Shown here one piece after another: positions 34,213 through 43,666 of a DNA stretch of 64,000 bases. The stretch comes from Pseudoduganella albidiflava. Lineage in GTDB: Bacteria > Pseudomonadota > Gammaproteobacteria > Burkholderiales > Burkholderiaceae_D. A program made the translations under genes and the position numbers. Within the stretch, counting starts at the first letter, position 1. Every line of letters begins with the position of its first letter. Below the pieces are notes generated by a model. It did no database searches and was not told the DNA's origin. It was given only the letters and a program-made list of their open reading frames with translations. The stretch is from NCBI RefSeq assembly GCF_004322755.1, contig NZ_CP036401.1:496001-560000 (forward strand), read 5' to 3'.

Positions 34213-37200
34213 ATGAGCCAGACCGATTTTCCGACCAACTCCTTCGATCCCGGCCCGCTGTCGTGGGTGATGGGCGAGATCCGCGAGGCGCTGGGCCGCT
34301 CGCGCACGGCGCTGTTCGAGGCCGGCGGCCTGGAGCCGGAAGACCAGGCCACCGCGCTGCGGCTGGCCAAGTCGCACCTGCACCAGGCGCACGGCGCGCT
34401 GCAGATGGTGGACGTGGAGGGCGTGGCGGCGATCACCCGGCTGGCCGAGGAAGCGCTGGACCGCTTCAAGGATGGCAGCGTGAAGTGCAGCGCCGACCAT
34501 GTGCAGGCGATCGGCCGGCTGTATGGCGCGCTCGTCGAGTACCTGGAAGAATTGCTGGACGGCGGGCCGCTGCAGCCGGTGCGCCTGTTCCCGTATTACG
34601 CGGCGGTGCAGGAAATGCTGGGCGCGCCGCGCATCCACCCGGCCGACCTGTTCTTCCCCGACCTGGCGCGCGAACCCGCGCTGCCGGCGGCGGATGGCGG
34701 AGATGACGCGGGCGGGCCGGTGGACTACGCCGCGTTGCGGCAACGGTTCGAGCGCGCCCTGCTGCCGTACCTGAAGTCCGGCGATCCGGCTCAGGCGCAG
34801 CCCCTGGCCGCGGTGATCGCCGAGGTAGCCGCGGCGCAGGCCGGCCGCGGCCGCGTGTTCTGGCTGGCGTTGCAGGCGTTCGCGGAACTGGTGGTGGCCG
34901 GCCACGTGCCCGGCGGCGTGTACGGCGTCTACATCAAGCAGCTGTTCGGCGCGGCCAACCTGCAGATGCGCCGGCTGGCGCAAGGGGCGCCGGAAACTCC
35001 CGACACGGTATTGCGCGATGCGCTGTTCTTCCTCGCCGCGGCGGAACCGGAGCACCTGGCGCCGCTGGGGCGCGCACTGCGCACCGGCTTCGCGCTCGAC
35101 GGCATGGTGCCGCCCGATTACGCGACCGAGCGTTACTGCCGGATCGATCCGGAAGCGCTGGCCCGCGCGCGCGAAGGACTGGAAGGCGCCCGCGCCGCCT
35201 GGCAGCGGCTGGAAGCGGGCGACACTGCCGCCCAGTCCGAATTCAGCCAGGCGGCGGCGCTGGTGGCGGCCGCCGCCGACAAGCTGGGCGTGACGCCGCT
35301 GGCCAACCTGATGCGGCAACTGGCCGCAGTGGCCGATGTCGGGCGCAACGAAGCGCTGGGCCTGGAAATGGCCACGGCGCTGCTGTTCGCCAGCCACGGC
35401 CTGGACCAGGTCCGCCACCTGCCGGACGATTTCGCGGCCAGCGCGGCCACCATCGGCACGCGCCTGGCGGCGCTGGCGGCGGGGCAGCAACCGCCGGAGC
35501 CGGCGCAGTGGCAGCAGGGCCTGGCGCAGCGCCTGCGGCAGGATGACACGGTGGTGGCGCTGGCGCAGCAGATGAAGGTGGCGCTGCGCGACGTGGAGCG
35601 CGGGCTGGACGAATTTGCCGCCGATCCGGCGGCGCGGCCGCAACTGGCCGCGCTGGACGGCGTGCTGCACCAGCTGGAGGGCGCGCTGGCCATCACCGAC
35701 CAGCCGGACGCGCAGGCCGCCGTGGCGCAGGTGCGCGGGCAGGTCGCCGGACTTGCCGCCGGCCCGGGCCCCGGCGAGGCGGCGCAGCTTGATCGCATCG
35801 CACACAACGTGGGCGCGCTCGGCTTCTTCGTCGACATGCTGGCGCAGAATGCCGCCGGGGCACGCGAGCGTTTTTCCTTCGATGCCGCACAGGGCACGTT
35901 CCGCGCGGTGCCGCTGCGCAAGATCGCCGGACCCGAATCGATCCCCGTGCTCGACGAGGAAGTGCCGGCACCGGCCGAGCCCGCGCCATCCGCCACGCTT
36001 GCCGCGGTGTCCGGCGCGAGCGACGCGGCCATCGAGGAAGAACTGCTGGAGATCTTCATCGGCGAGGCGCAGGAGGTGCTGGCGCATATGGATGGCGTGC
36101 TGGCCGGGCCGGATGCCGGCACGCCGGAAAGCCTGGCATCGCTGCGCCGCTCTTTCCACACGCTCAAGGGCAGCGGCCGCATGGTGGGGCTGAACCAGTT
36201 CGCCGACGCGGCGGGCGCGTTGGAGAAGGTGCTGAACGTGTGGGTGGCCGATGGCAAGTCCGCCGATGCGGCGCTGGCCGGCCTGCTGGCATGGACGGCG
36301 GCCGAACTCAATGCCTGGGTCGCCGAGCTGGTGGCCCGGGGCATTTCTCCACGCAGCGCGGCACCGCTGGTCGCGGCGGCCGCGCAGGTGCTGGAGGGAC
36401 AGCCGTTCATGTCGCCGGACCGGGCGGCCGGGCGCGGCGAACCTGCCGTCGAGCCGCCGCCGGCCGAGCCGTACGTGACCGATGAAAATGCCGCCGGCGA
36501 CACGGCGGCCGATGACGATGCGGTCAGTGACCATGTGAGCCGCGACACCGTGGCCGGTGACGATGTGCGCACTGACACCGTGGCCAGCGACGATGCAGCC
36601 AGCGTCGATGCAGTCAGCGACGACGTGGCCAGTGACGACGTGGCAGGTGAAATTGCGGTTGCTGACAGTGCGGCCGAGCCGGCGACCGAAGCGGGGCCGG
36701 CGACGGCAGCCGGGGCGGCCGCGCCCGACAATGTAGCCGAGGCAACCGAGGCAACCGAGGCAGCCGTGCCGGCCGACCAGGGCATGCGCTTCGTTGGCCG
36801 CCTGGCCGTGCCGGCGGCGCTGTTCGACATCTACGTGGCCGAAGCCACCGCGCTGGCGGCGGCGCTGGCGCGCGACTTCGGCACGTGGCGCCGCCAGGGC
36901 GAGCTGGACCCGGACGCGCTGCACCTGGCCCACACGCTGGCCGGCACGTCCGGCACGGTGGGCTTCAAGGCGCTGCGCGAGCTGGCCGTAGCGCTGGAGA
37001 CCACGCTGCAGGCCGCGCCCGCGGTGCTGCACGATCCGGCCCACCACGACCTGTTCGACCTGGTCATCGGCCGCGTGCGCGACATGCTGGACAGCTTTGC
37101 CGGCGGCACCATGCCGCCCGACCAGCCCGAACTGATCGCCGCGCTGGAGCGCCTGCGCGACGAGCTGGCCCGTGCCCATGCCGCCGCGCCGGACGTCGCG

Positions 37201-39888
37201 GCACGGCTGGACGGCATGCTGGCGGCACCGGCGCCGGTGGACGAACTGGTGGCCCGGCTCGACCTGCTGTTCAGCGACACCTACCACGCGCTGCTTGCCG
37301 ATCCGCCGCCGGTGCCGGAACGCGGCGCGCCGTTGCCGCTGCGGCCGAAGCTGGCCACGCAGGATGAATCGATCGACGACCTGTTCGATGCCGCGTTCGA
37401 CGACGCCTTCGCCGAGCCGCCGCTCACGCAGGCGGCGGTACCGCAGCCGGTACCGGTCGCGCCGCCGGAACCGCCCGTGGAAGCAGTAGCGGAAGCCGCG
37501 GCGCCCGAGGCGGAAGACATGGAAGCGGTGGAAGCCGTGGAGCCGGTGGAAACACTGGAAGCCGTCGAACCGGCCGAACCACTGGAAGCCGTGGAGCCGG
37601 CGGAAGCAGCCGGGCAGGCCGCGGAGCCAGTGGAACAGGATGCCGCCGAGCCGGACGTGCAGGTGCTGGCGCTGCTCGAAGCGCGGCCGGATATCCCGGC
37701 CGTGGCCGACGAACTCGATCCGGACCTACTGCCCGTGTTTCTCGAGGAAGGCGCGGACCTGCTGCCCCAGGTCGGGGCCGCGCTGCGCGCCTGGCAGCAT
37801 GCGCCGGCCGATACCGCCCACCCGGCCACGCTGCAGCGCGTGCTGCACACCCTCAAGGGCAGCGCGCGGATGGCGGGCGCGATGCGCCTCGGGCAGCATG
37901 CGCACGAGATGGAAACCCATGTCGAAGGCATGAGCCATCCGGCGCCGGCGGCGTTCGACGAATTGCTGGCCCATTACGACCACGCGCTGCTGCTGTTCGA
38001 GCAGTTGCAGCATCCGCCGGAAACGGCCAGCGTGGCGGCGGCGGACGTGCCGGCTGCGACGCCGGCCGAGACTTCCGCAAGCGCGGCCCAGGCGCCGCTG
38101 GTGCGCGTGCGCGCCGATATCCTCGACCGCCTGGTCAACCAGGCCGGCGAGGTGGCGATCACCCGCTCGCGCCTTGAAAACGAAATGGGTGCGCTGCGCA
38201 CCGCGCTGGGCGACTTCGAGGACAACCTGGGCAAGCTGCGTCAGCAACTGCGCGAAGTGGAGATGCAGGCCGAATCGCACATCGCGTCGCGCCTGTCGGT
38301 GTCGAGCGAACGCGAATTCGACCCGCTCGAATTCGACCGTTATACGCGCCTGCAGGAGTTGACGCGGATGATGGCCGAGAGCGTCGACGACGTGGCCTCG
38401 TTCCATGCCGGGCTGCTGCAGTCGGTGAACGGCGCCAGCGACGACCTGGCGCAGCAGGCGCGCATGACGCGCGAACTGCAGCGCGACCTGCTGCGCGTGC
38501 GGATGGTACCGTTCGCCAGTATCGCCGAGCGGCTGTACCGGGTGGCGCGGCAGGGCGCCAAGGAACTGGACAAGCGCGTCAACCTCGATATCCGCGGCGG
38601 TGCCGTGGAGATGGACCGCAGCGTGCTGGAACGGATGGCCGGGCCGTTCGAACACCTGCTGCGCAACGCGATCGTGCACGGTATCGAAACGCGCGAAGCG
38701 CGCGGCGCCGCCGGCAAGGCGGAAACGGGCGAGGTGGTGGTGCAGGCCAGCCAGCAGGGCAACGAGATCGTGCTGGAGTTTTCCGACGATGGCGCCGGCC
38801 TCGACCTCGAACGCATCCGCACCCGGGCGCGCGAGCGCGGCTTGCTGGGCGAGGGGGAGACTTCCGACGCCGCGGTGGCCAGCCTGATTTTCGAGCCGGG
38901 CTTTTCCACCGCGGACGCGCTGACCGAACTGGCCGGCCGCGGCGTGGGCATGGACGTGGTGCGTTCCGAAGCACAGGCCCTGGGCGGCCGCATCGACACC
39001 CACACCGAGCCAGGCAGGGGCACCCGTTTCACGATCCACCTGCCGCTGACCCTGGCCGTGACGCACATCGTACTGGTCGCGGCCGGCGGCCGCACGTATG
39101 CCGTGCCGGCGGCGCTGGTGGAGCAGGTGCTGCAGGTGAAGGCCGCGGCACTGGACGAAGCCGCCGGCCGCGTCGACGTGGCCGGCCAGCCGCTGGCGCT
39201 GCACTACCTGCCGGCGCTGCTGGGCGATGCGCGCGCACAGCCGCTGGCCCAGCGCACGGTGCCCGTACTGGCGCTGCATGCCGGCACCGACCGCCTGGCC
39301 CTGCGGGTCGACGAAGTGCTCGGCAACCGCGAGGTCGTGGTCAAGAACACCGGGCCGCAACTGGCGCACGTTCCCGGCATTGCCGGCGCCACCGTGCTGG
39401 GCTCGGGCGAGATCGTGCTGATCCTCAATCCCGTCGTGCTGGCCCAGCACCTGGCCCAGCACCCCGGCTTGCAGGCGCCGATCCCGGCCGTGCACGCGGC
39501 GGCCGGCACCATCATGGTGGTCGACGATTCGCTGACCGTGCGCAAGGTCACCCAACGGCTGCTGGAGCGCGAAGGCTATACCGTGCTGCTGGCCAAGGAT
39601 GGCGTCGACGCGCTCGAGCAGATCGCCGCGCACCGGCCGGACCTGATGCTGGTCGACATCGAAATGCCGCGCATGGATGGCTTCGACCTGACGCGCCAGG
39701 TGCGCGCCGATCCCGCCACGCATGAGATCCCGATCATCATGATCACCTCGCGCAGCGCCGACAAGCACCGTAACCTGGCCCTGCAGCTGGGCGTCAACGC
39801 GTATTTCGGCAAGCCGTACCAGCAGACCGTGCTGCTGGGCGCGATCGCCGGCCTGCTGCCGGCGCGGGGGGAATCGGGCGAGCGGTGA
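34213..39888 (+). CDS. chpA: ChpA-like hybrid histidine kinase (multi-Hpt CheA with receiver)
   Basis: 1891 aa. Central kinase of the Pil-Chp system. N-terminal region (1-560) with degenerate Hpt-like helical bundles (HLHQAHGALQMV near 56). Then three canonical Hpt modules: His649 in FHTLKGSGRM, His907 in HTLAGTSGTVG and His1212 in HTLKGSARMAG. Between them are low-complexity Asp/Ala/Val (about 755-855) and Glu/Ala/Pro-Val (about 1080-1150) linkers. Dimerisation and HATPase follow (NAIVHGIE near 1484, DDGAGLD near 1525, GRGVGMDVV near 1576), then a CheW-like P5 domain and a C-terminal receiver with Asp1815 in VDIEMPRMDGF. No pilK methyltransferase lies between pilJ and this gene (15-bp gap), and no chpB follows. 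Confidence 0.93.
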   Translation: MSQTDFPTNSFDPGPLSWVMGEIREALGRSRTALFEAGGLEPEDQATALRLAKSHLHQAHGALQMVDVEGVAAITRLAEEALDRFKDGSVKCSADHVQAIGRLYGALVEYLEELLDGGPLQPVRLFPYYAAVQEMLGAPRIHPADLFFPDLAREPALPAADGGDDAGGPVDYAALRQRFERALLPYLKSGDPAQAQPLAAVIAEVAAAQAGRGRVFWLALQAFAELVVAGHVPGGVYGVYIKQLFGAANLQMRRLAQGAPETPDTVLRDALFFLAAAEPEHLAPLGRALRTGFALDGMVPPDYATERYCRIDPEALARAREGLEGARAAWQRLEAGDTAAQSEFSQAAALVAAAADKLGVTPLANLMRQLAAVADVGRNEALGLEMATALLFASHGLDQVRHLPDDFAASAATIGTRLAALAAGQQPPEPAQWQQGLAQRLRQDDTVVALAQQMKVALRDVERGLDEFAADPAARPQLAALDGVLHQLEGALAITDQPDAQAAVAQVRGQVAGLAAGPGPGEAAQLDRIAHNVGALGFFVDMLAQNAAGARERFSFDAAQGTFRAVPLRKIAGPESIPVLDEEVPAPAEPAPSATLAAVSGASDAAIEEELLEIFIGEAQEVLAHMDGVLAGPDAGTPESLASLRRSFHTLKGSGRMVGLNQFADAAGALEKVLNVWVADGKSADAALAGLLAWTAAELNAWVAELVARGISPRSAAPLVAAAAQVLEGQPFMSPDRAAGRGEPAVEPPPAEPYVTDENAAGDTAADDDAVSDHVSRDTVAGDDVRTDTVASDDAASVDAVSDDVASDDVAGEIAVADSAAEPATEAGPATAAGAAAPDNVAEATEATEAAVPADQGMRFVGRLAVPAALFDIYVAEATALAAALARDFGTWRRQGELDPDALHLAHTLAGTSGTVGFKALRELAVALETTLQAAPAVLHDPAHHDLFDLVIGRVRDMLDSFAGGTMPPDQPELIAALERLRDELARAHAAAPDVAARLDGMLAAPAPVDELVARLDLLFSDTYHALLADPPPVPERGAPLPLRPKLATQDESIDDLFDAAFDDAFAEPPLTQAAVPQPVPVAPPEPPVEAVAEAAAPEAEDMEAVEAVEPVETLEAVEPAEPLEAVEPAEAAGQAAEPVEQDAAEPDVQVLALLEARPDIPAVADELDPDLLPVFLEEGADLLPQVGAALRAWQHAPADTAHPATLQRVLHTLKGSARMAGAMRLGQHAHEMETHVEGMSHPAPAAFDELLAHYDHALLLFEQLQHPPETASVAAADVPAATPAETSASAAQAPLVRVRADILDRLVNQAGEVAITRSRLENEMGALRTALGDFEDNLGKLRQQLREVEMQAESHIASRLSVSSEREFDPLEFDRYTRLQELTRMMAESVDDVASFHAGLLQSVNGASDDLAQQARMTRELQRDLLRVRMVPFASIAERLYRVARQGAKELDKRVNLDIRGGAVEMDRSVLERMAGPFEHLLRNAIVHGIETREARGAAGKAETGEVVVQASQQGNEIVLEFSDDGAGLDLERIRTRARERGLLGEGETSDAAVASLIFEPGFSTADALTELAGRGVGMDVVRSEAQALGGRIDTHTEPGRGTRFTIHLPLTLAVTHIVLVAAGGRTYAVPAALVEQVLQVKAAALDEAAGRVDVAGQPLALHYLPALLGDARAQPLAQRTVPVLALHAGTDRLALRVDEVLGNREVVVKNTGPQLAHVPGIAGATVLGSGEIVLILNPVVLAQHLAQHPGLQAPIPAVHAAAGTIMVVDDSLTVRKVTQRLLEREGYTVLLAKDGVDALEQIAAHRPDLMLVDIEMPRMDGFDLTRQVRADPATHEIPIIMITSRSADKHRNLALQLGVNAYFGKPYQQTVLLGAIAGLLPARGESGER

Positions 39889-40098
39889 GGGACCAGGTGG
39901 CAGGGACTGCGTGAAATTTTGCGTGTGACGTGCTACGCTATTCGGAGCGTTTGCATCCATGCCAGGGGGGAGCGGCGCCGCACAGCTGATCCGGACGCTC
40001 CAACGGACCGGATCGCGTGTTTCGACGACGTATCGAGGGTATTCAAGGGACCTGGTGATATTGCCGAGCAGCCGCAAGCGAAAGGAAGCCATCCGGTC

Positions 40099-40527
40099 AT
40101 GGATGACGCATATAAAAACTGCCGCCGCAAGAATTATGTCCATGCCGCCTATGTCGAAGCCGCCATCCACATCAACAAGGTGCTCGGCTCCGATCGCGCG
40201 TACTGGATACTGATCCGCGAAAACGTGCCGGGATCCGTCATCGACAGGATCTTGAAGGGCAAGGAAGGGCGGTTGCGCCGGAAGGATCGCCGGTACGCGA
40301 CCCGCCGCGCCTCCATCCATGGCGCCGAGCAGGACCCGTTGGCGGCGGACCAGCGCGGGGACCTGCTCACCTCACAGCGGATCGAGGTCGCACTGGTGTT
40401 CAAGACCATGCTCGGGACGGACGCCGCCGCTGAGTACCTGCGCAATGCCGGCATACCGATCTGGATCACGGCCCGCGTGCTGGGCTCCGCGAAAAGAAGG
40501 CCTTCGCCAGCCCTCGTGGTCGAGTGA
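40099..40527 (+). CDS. Small protein with two copies of a 40-residue repeat motif
   Basis: 142 aa from ATG 40099, 10 nt after AAAGGAAG. I know no family for it. Two internal repeats are visible: residues 19-61 (VEAAIHINKVLGSDRAYW...VPGSVIDRILKG...LRR) and 95-134 (IEVALVFKTMLGTDAAAEYL...IPIWITARVLGSAKRR). The shared pattern is an acidic-started helix with a VLG/MLG turn, an Ala-Leu helix, a hydrophobic-Pro turn, an Ile/Val..Arg-Val-Leu-Gly helix and a basic end. A basic linker (RRKDRRYATRR) joins them. The convergent 67-aa gene 68 bp downstream carries one copy. The fold may bind nucleic acid, given the helix-turn-helix-like spacing and basic ends; that is inference. Confidence 0.7.
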   Translation: MDDAYKNCRRKNYVHAAYVEAAIHINKVLGSDRAYWILIRENVPGSVIDRILKGKEGRLRRKDRRYATRRASIHGAEQDPLAADQRGDLLTSQRIEVALVFKTMLGTDAAAEYLRNAGIPIWITARVLGSAKRRPSPALVVE

Positions 40528-40595
40528 TTGAAAGAAGGAGTGATCGCGTGATCGTCCCGTCGGCTCGGCGGTGCTGTTGCGCGCCGGCGCGGTCG

Positions 40596-40799
40596 TCAGA
40601 ATATCTGGTCCGAACCGTGGCTGTCCCGCCAGTGCATGATCCGGCGTTCCGAAGGGCTGCCTTTCAAGACCCGTTCGATGACGTCACGCGGGACATCGCC
40701 CGAGGATAACAGCGCCTCCGCATAGGAGAGGTGAAAGACTTCCCTCAGGATGATCGCAGCGTCGACCAGCGCTGCAAGTCCAGCATCACGGCGTAGCAT
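40596..40799 (-). CDS. 67-aa protein with one copy of the same repeat motif
   Basis: 67 aa. Residues 12-53 (VDAAIILREVFHLSYAEALL...VPRDVIERVLKG...ERR) align with both repeats of the convergent protein at 40099-40527: same acidic start, same Val-Pro..Val-Ile-(Asp/Glu)-Arg-(Ile/Val)-Leu-Lys-Gly turn, same basic end. It is thus a one-module relative. Tandem 15-16-nt repeats with ATG triplets (40803-40847) sit just upstream of its start, making the exact start uncertain; ATG 40799 is used. Function unknown. Confidence 0.65.
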   Translation of the reverse strand: MLRRDAGLAALVDAAIILREVFHLSYAEALLSSGDVPRDVIERVLKGSPSERRIMHWRDSHGSDQIF

Positions 40800-40802
40800 G
40801 GG

Positions 40803-40847
40803 GTGCTCCGGTCATGTGTGCTTCGGTCATGGTGTGCTCCGGTGAAA
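40803..40847. repeat. 15/16-nt tandem repeat x3 upstream of the 67-aa gene
   Basis: GTGCT(C/T)CGGTCAT-type units start at 40803, 40818 and 40834. Read on the minus strand, two of the three unit junctions contain ATG (ATGACCGAAGCACAC, ATGACCGGAGCACCCC), giving extra start triplets in front of the real start. Confidence 0.75.
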
Positions 40848-40970
40848 CCGCGCATCAAGACCGACGGTCATCCTCTTACAACGGCGGCAGCCGCTCGCTG
40901 GTTGACGTGTTTCCATATATATCCATGGGCCCGGCGGGCGCTGCCGATGAGCGGCTCTCGTGCCGGCGGG

Positions 40971-42419
40971 TCAGCCGCGCGCCTTCACCACCTCGTAGCG
41001 TTCCAAGGTGCGCTGCCGCGCCTCGGCGTGGTCGACGATCGGTGCCGGATAGCCATCCACGCCGCCATGCAGCCACGGCGCATGGATCGCCTTGGCGGAC
41101 AGCCTGGCGAGCCGCGGCACGAACTGGCGGATGAAGTCGCCTTCCTGGTCGAAGCGCTCCGACTGCGTGACGGGATTGAAGATGCGGAAGAACGGCTGGG
41201 CATCGCAGCCGCTCGAGGCTGCCCACTGCCAGCCGCCATTGTTGGAAGCCAGTTCGTAGTCGTTCAGTTTCAGCGCGAAATAGGCTTCGCCGCGCCGCCA
41301 GTCGATGCCCAGGTCCTTGCACAGGAAGCTGGCCGTCACCATCCGCAGCCGGTTGTGCATGAAGCCGGTGGTGTTGAGCTGTGCCATCGCCGCGTCGACC
41401 AGCGGGTAGCCGGTGCGGCCTTCGCACCAGGCGGCGAACAGTTCCTCGGCTGCCGGGCCGGTTTCCCAGTCGACCTTGTCGTACACCGGCTTGAACGAGG
41501 CGTGCACCACATGCGGGTGGTGGTACAGGATCATCTGGTAGAAGTCGCGCCACACCAGTTCGGACAGCCACGTGGCGCCGCCTTCGCCGGCCTGTCCGCG
41601 CGCCGACAGCTGCAGCACCGTGCGCACCAGGTGGCGGATCGACACCGTGCCGAAGCGCAGGTGCAGCGACAGGCGCGACGTGCCATCGCGCGCCGGATAG
41701 TCGCGCCCGGTGCCGTAGTCCCCGAGGCTCGGCAGGAAGGCGTCGAACAGCGCGGCACCGCCCCTCATGCCGGGGGTGATGCCGGCCGCGGCCAGGTCGG
41801 CGCCATCGAAGCCGATCTCTTGCAGCGATGGCAACTGCGAGCGGCCGGGCGCCAGCGCCGCCGCGTGGGGATCGACCGGCCAGGGGGCCAGCGCGTCGGG
41901 TTGCGCTTCCAGGCGTTTTTTCCAGGCGTTCTTGTAGGGCGTAAACACGCCGAGCGGCTTGCCGGCCTGCGACAGCACTTCGCTCCTGGCGAAGATCACG
42001 TGATCCTTGAATAGTTTCAAGGCGCATCCAGCCACCGCCAGCGTTTCGGCCACGGCTTCGTCGCGGGCGATGGCGGCCGGATCGTAATCCTCGTTGGCGT
42101 ACACGGTGGCCACGCCGAGCTCGGCGGCCAGTGCCGGGATCTCGGCGCGCGCATCGCCATGGCGCACGAGCAGGTGCCCGCCAAGCGCTTCCAGCTCGGC
42201 CGCGAGTTCGCCCAGCGACGCATGGATGAACGCCACGCGGCGGTCATCGCGTGGCAAGCCCTCCAGGATCGGGCTGTCGAAAATGAAGGCACAGTAGACG
42301 GGTGTACCCGCCAGCAGGGCGTGGTGCAGGGCGGCGTGATCGAAGCTGCGCAGGTCGCGGCGGAACCACACAAGGGCGCCGGGCGCGGTGGAATTGCTTT
42401 GGGGCATGTTTTGGCTCAA
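40971..42419 (-). CDS. phrB: Deoxyribodipyrimidine photolyase (class I CPD type)
   Basis: 482 aa (478 if MPQSNS is used). Blue-light repair of cyclobutane pyrimidine dimers. The N-terminal antenna domain starts LVWFRRDLRSFDH. The FAD domain shows FLPSLGDYGTGRDYPARDGTSRLS, WLSELVWRDFYQMILYHHP, GYPLVDAAMAQLNTTGFMHNRLRM and NNGGWQWAASSGCDAQPFFRIFNP, with the tryptophans of the electron chain. It is minus-strand and convergent with nothing; a 171-bp gap separates it from the 67-aa gene. It is a single gene, divergent from yqgE. Confidence 0.95.
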   Translation of the reverse strand: MSQNMPQSNSTAPGALVWFRRDLRSFDHAALHHALLAGTPVYCAFIFDSPILEGLPRDDRRVAFIHASLGELAAELEALGGHLLVRHGDARAEIPALAAELGVATVYANEDYDPAAIARDEAVAETLAVAGCALKLFKDHVIFARSEVLSQAGKPLGVFTPYKNAWKKRLEAQPDALAPWPVDPHAAALAPGRSQLPSLQEIGFDGADLAAAGITPGMRGGAALFDAFLPSLGDYGTGRDYPARDGTSRLSLHLRFGTVSIRHLVRTVLQLSARGQAGEGGATWLSELVWRDFYQMILYHHPHVVHASFKPVYDKVDWETGPAAEELFAAWCEGRTGYPLVDAAMAQLNTTGFMHNRLRMVTASFLCKDLGIDWRRGEAYFALKLNDYELASNNGGWQWAASSGCDAQPFFRIFNPVTQSERFDQEGDFIRQFVPRLARLSAKAIHAPWLHGGVDGYPAPIVDHAEARQRTLERYEVVKARG

Positions 42420-42587
42420 GAGTGCGTTGCAAATTATTGCTTACCATCAGTTTACAGAGCGCCACCCTGGTTTGGATGGCCGATCCGGCAATTCATAGTA
42501 AACTGTCGATGTGGCGGCGAGTTTCCGCTCGTCATTAAAGAATTCAGCAACATTACCGAAACCACGGTCCAGCAAAGAGAGCAGCTT

Positions 42588-43253
42588 ATGAAGAAGAGCA
42601 AAGTGAGCAAACCGCTACCTGTGCCCGGGCTGTTACAGGAAAGCGGGTCCCCGCTGCACGAGATGGAAACGAAGGACACTTCCGCGACGCCCGCGCTGAA
42701 CCTGGCGAACCATTTTCTGATCGCGATGCCGTCGATGCAGGATCCCGTGTTCGGCGGCACCGTCGTGTACGTCTGCGAGCACAACGAGAACGGCGTGCTC
42801 GGCGTGGTCATCAACAAGCCGACCGACATGACGATGGACGTGCTGTTCGAGCGCATCGACCTGGAAGTGACGGGCGGTGGCGGCAACATGACGAGCAAGC
42901 CGATCATGTTCGGCGGCCCCGTTCAGGACGATCGCGGTTTCGTGCTGCATACCCCCGGGGCGCGCTATTCGTCGTCGCTGACGGTCACGGACGAGGTGGC
43001 GTTCACCACGTCGATCGACGTGCTGGAAGCCGTCGCCAAGGGGGCCGGCCCGCAACGCATGCTGGTGTCGATCGGCTACTCGGGCTGGAGCCCGGGCCAG
43101 CTGGAAGACGAGATCAGCCGCAACGGCTGGCTGACCGTGAACGCCGATCCCGCCGTGCTGTTCGAAGTGCCGATCGAGGAACGCTACGTGGCCGCCATGA
43201 AACTGCTGGGCATCGATCCGTTGATGCTCACGTCCGAAGCGGGTCATGCATAA
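42588..43253 (+). CDS. YqgE/AlgH family protein
   Basis: 221 aa from ATG 42588. UPF0301 family: LANHFLIAMPSMQDPVFGGTVVY, HNENGVLGVVINKPTD, MFGGPVQDDRGFVLHT, ISIDVLEA-like central part, and SIGYSGWSPGQLEDEISRNGW (pieces of one block). The fold is known and the biochemical role is not; AlgH was first linked to alginate control in Pseudomonas. About 35 extra residues precede the conserved start, so METKDTS (42663) is a possible start. It overlaps ruvX by 8 nt and heads the operon yqgE-ruvX-pyrR-pyrB-pyrC'. Confidence 0.92.
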   Translation: MKKSKVSKPLPVPGLLQESGSPLHEMETKDTSATPALNLANHFLIAMPSMQDPVFGGTVVYVCEHNENGVLGVVINKPTDMTMDVLFERIDLEVTGGGGNMTSKPIMFGGPVQDDRGFVLHTPGARYSSSLTVTDEVAFTTSIDVLEAVAKGAGPQRMLVSIGYSGWSPGQLEDEISRNGWLTVNADPAVLFEVPIEERYVAAMKLLGIDPLMLTSEAGHA

Positions 43254-43665
43254 GGTGGAAGATGCACCCGTAACAGTGCCGCAAACCGTGTTTGGCTTCG
43301 ACTTCGGCATCAAGCGTATCGGCGTGGCGATGGGCAATACCATGATCGGCCAGGCCAGCCCGCTGGCCGTCATCAAGTCCATCGACAATCAATCCCGCTT
43401 CGCGGAAATCAAGGCCCTGATCGACAAGTGGGGCCCGACCCGGTTCATCGTCGGGCTGCCGCTGCATCCGGACGGCGCCGAGCACGAGATGACGGCGCGC
43501 TGCCGCCGCTTCGCCAACCAGTTGCATGGCCGCTTCGACATTCCCGTCGAGCTCGTTGACGAACGCTACTCTTCCGCGGTGCTGTCGCAGAAGCGCGGCG
43601 AGGTCATCGACGACCGCGCCGCCGCCGTCATCCTGCAACAGTATTTCGACCAACTTCCCTATTAA
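43246..43665 (+). CDS. ruvX: Putative Holliday junction resolvase / pre-16S rRNA nuclease
   Basis: 139 aa. RNase H-fold YqgF/RuvX protein, essential in many bacteria and implicated in 16S rRNA 5'-end maturation. Motifs: FGFDFGIKRIGVAMGN with the first catalytic Asp, FIVGLPLHPDG, VELVDERYSSAVL (Glu) and the C-terminal DDRAAAVILQQYFD (Asp). It overlaps yqgE by 8 nt and precedes pyrR by one base. Confidence 0.95.
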   Translation: MHKVEDAPVTVPQTVFGFDFGIKRIGVAMGNTMIGQASPLAVIKSIDNQSRFAEIKALIDKWGPTRFIVGLPLHPDGAEHEMTARCRRFANQLHGRFDIPVELVDERYSSAVLSQKRGEVIDDRAAAVILQQYFDQLPY

Positions 43666-43666
43666 T

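Noticed and set aside
31921..37287. Very long minus-strand open frame (about 1790 codons) opposite pilJ/chpA
   Set aside because: It is the antisense shadow of GC-rich genes with strong third-position bias; the peptide is Arg/Gly/His-rich without domains, while the plus-strand frames show clear PilJ and ChpA motifs.
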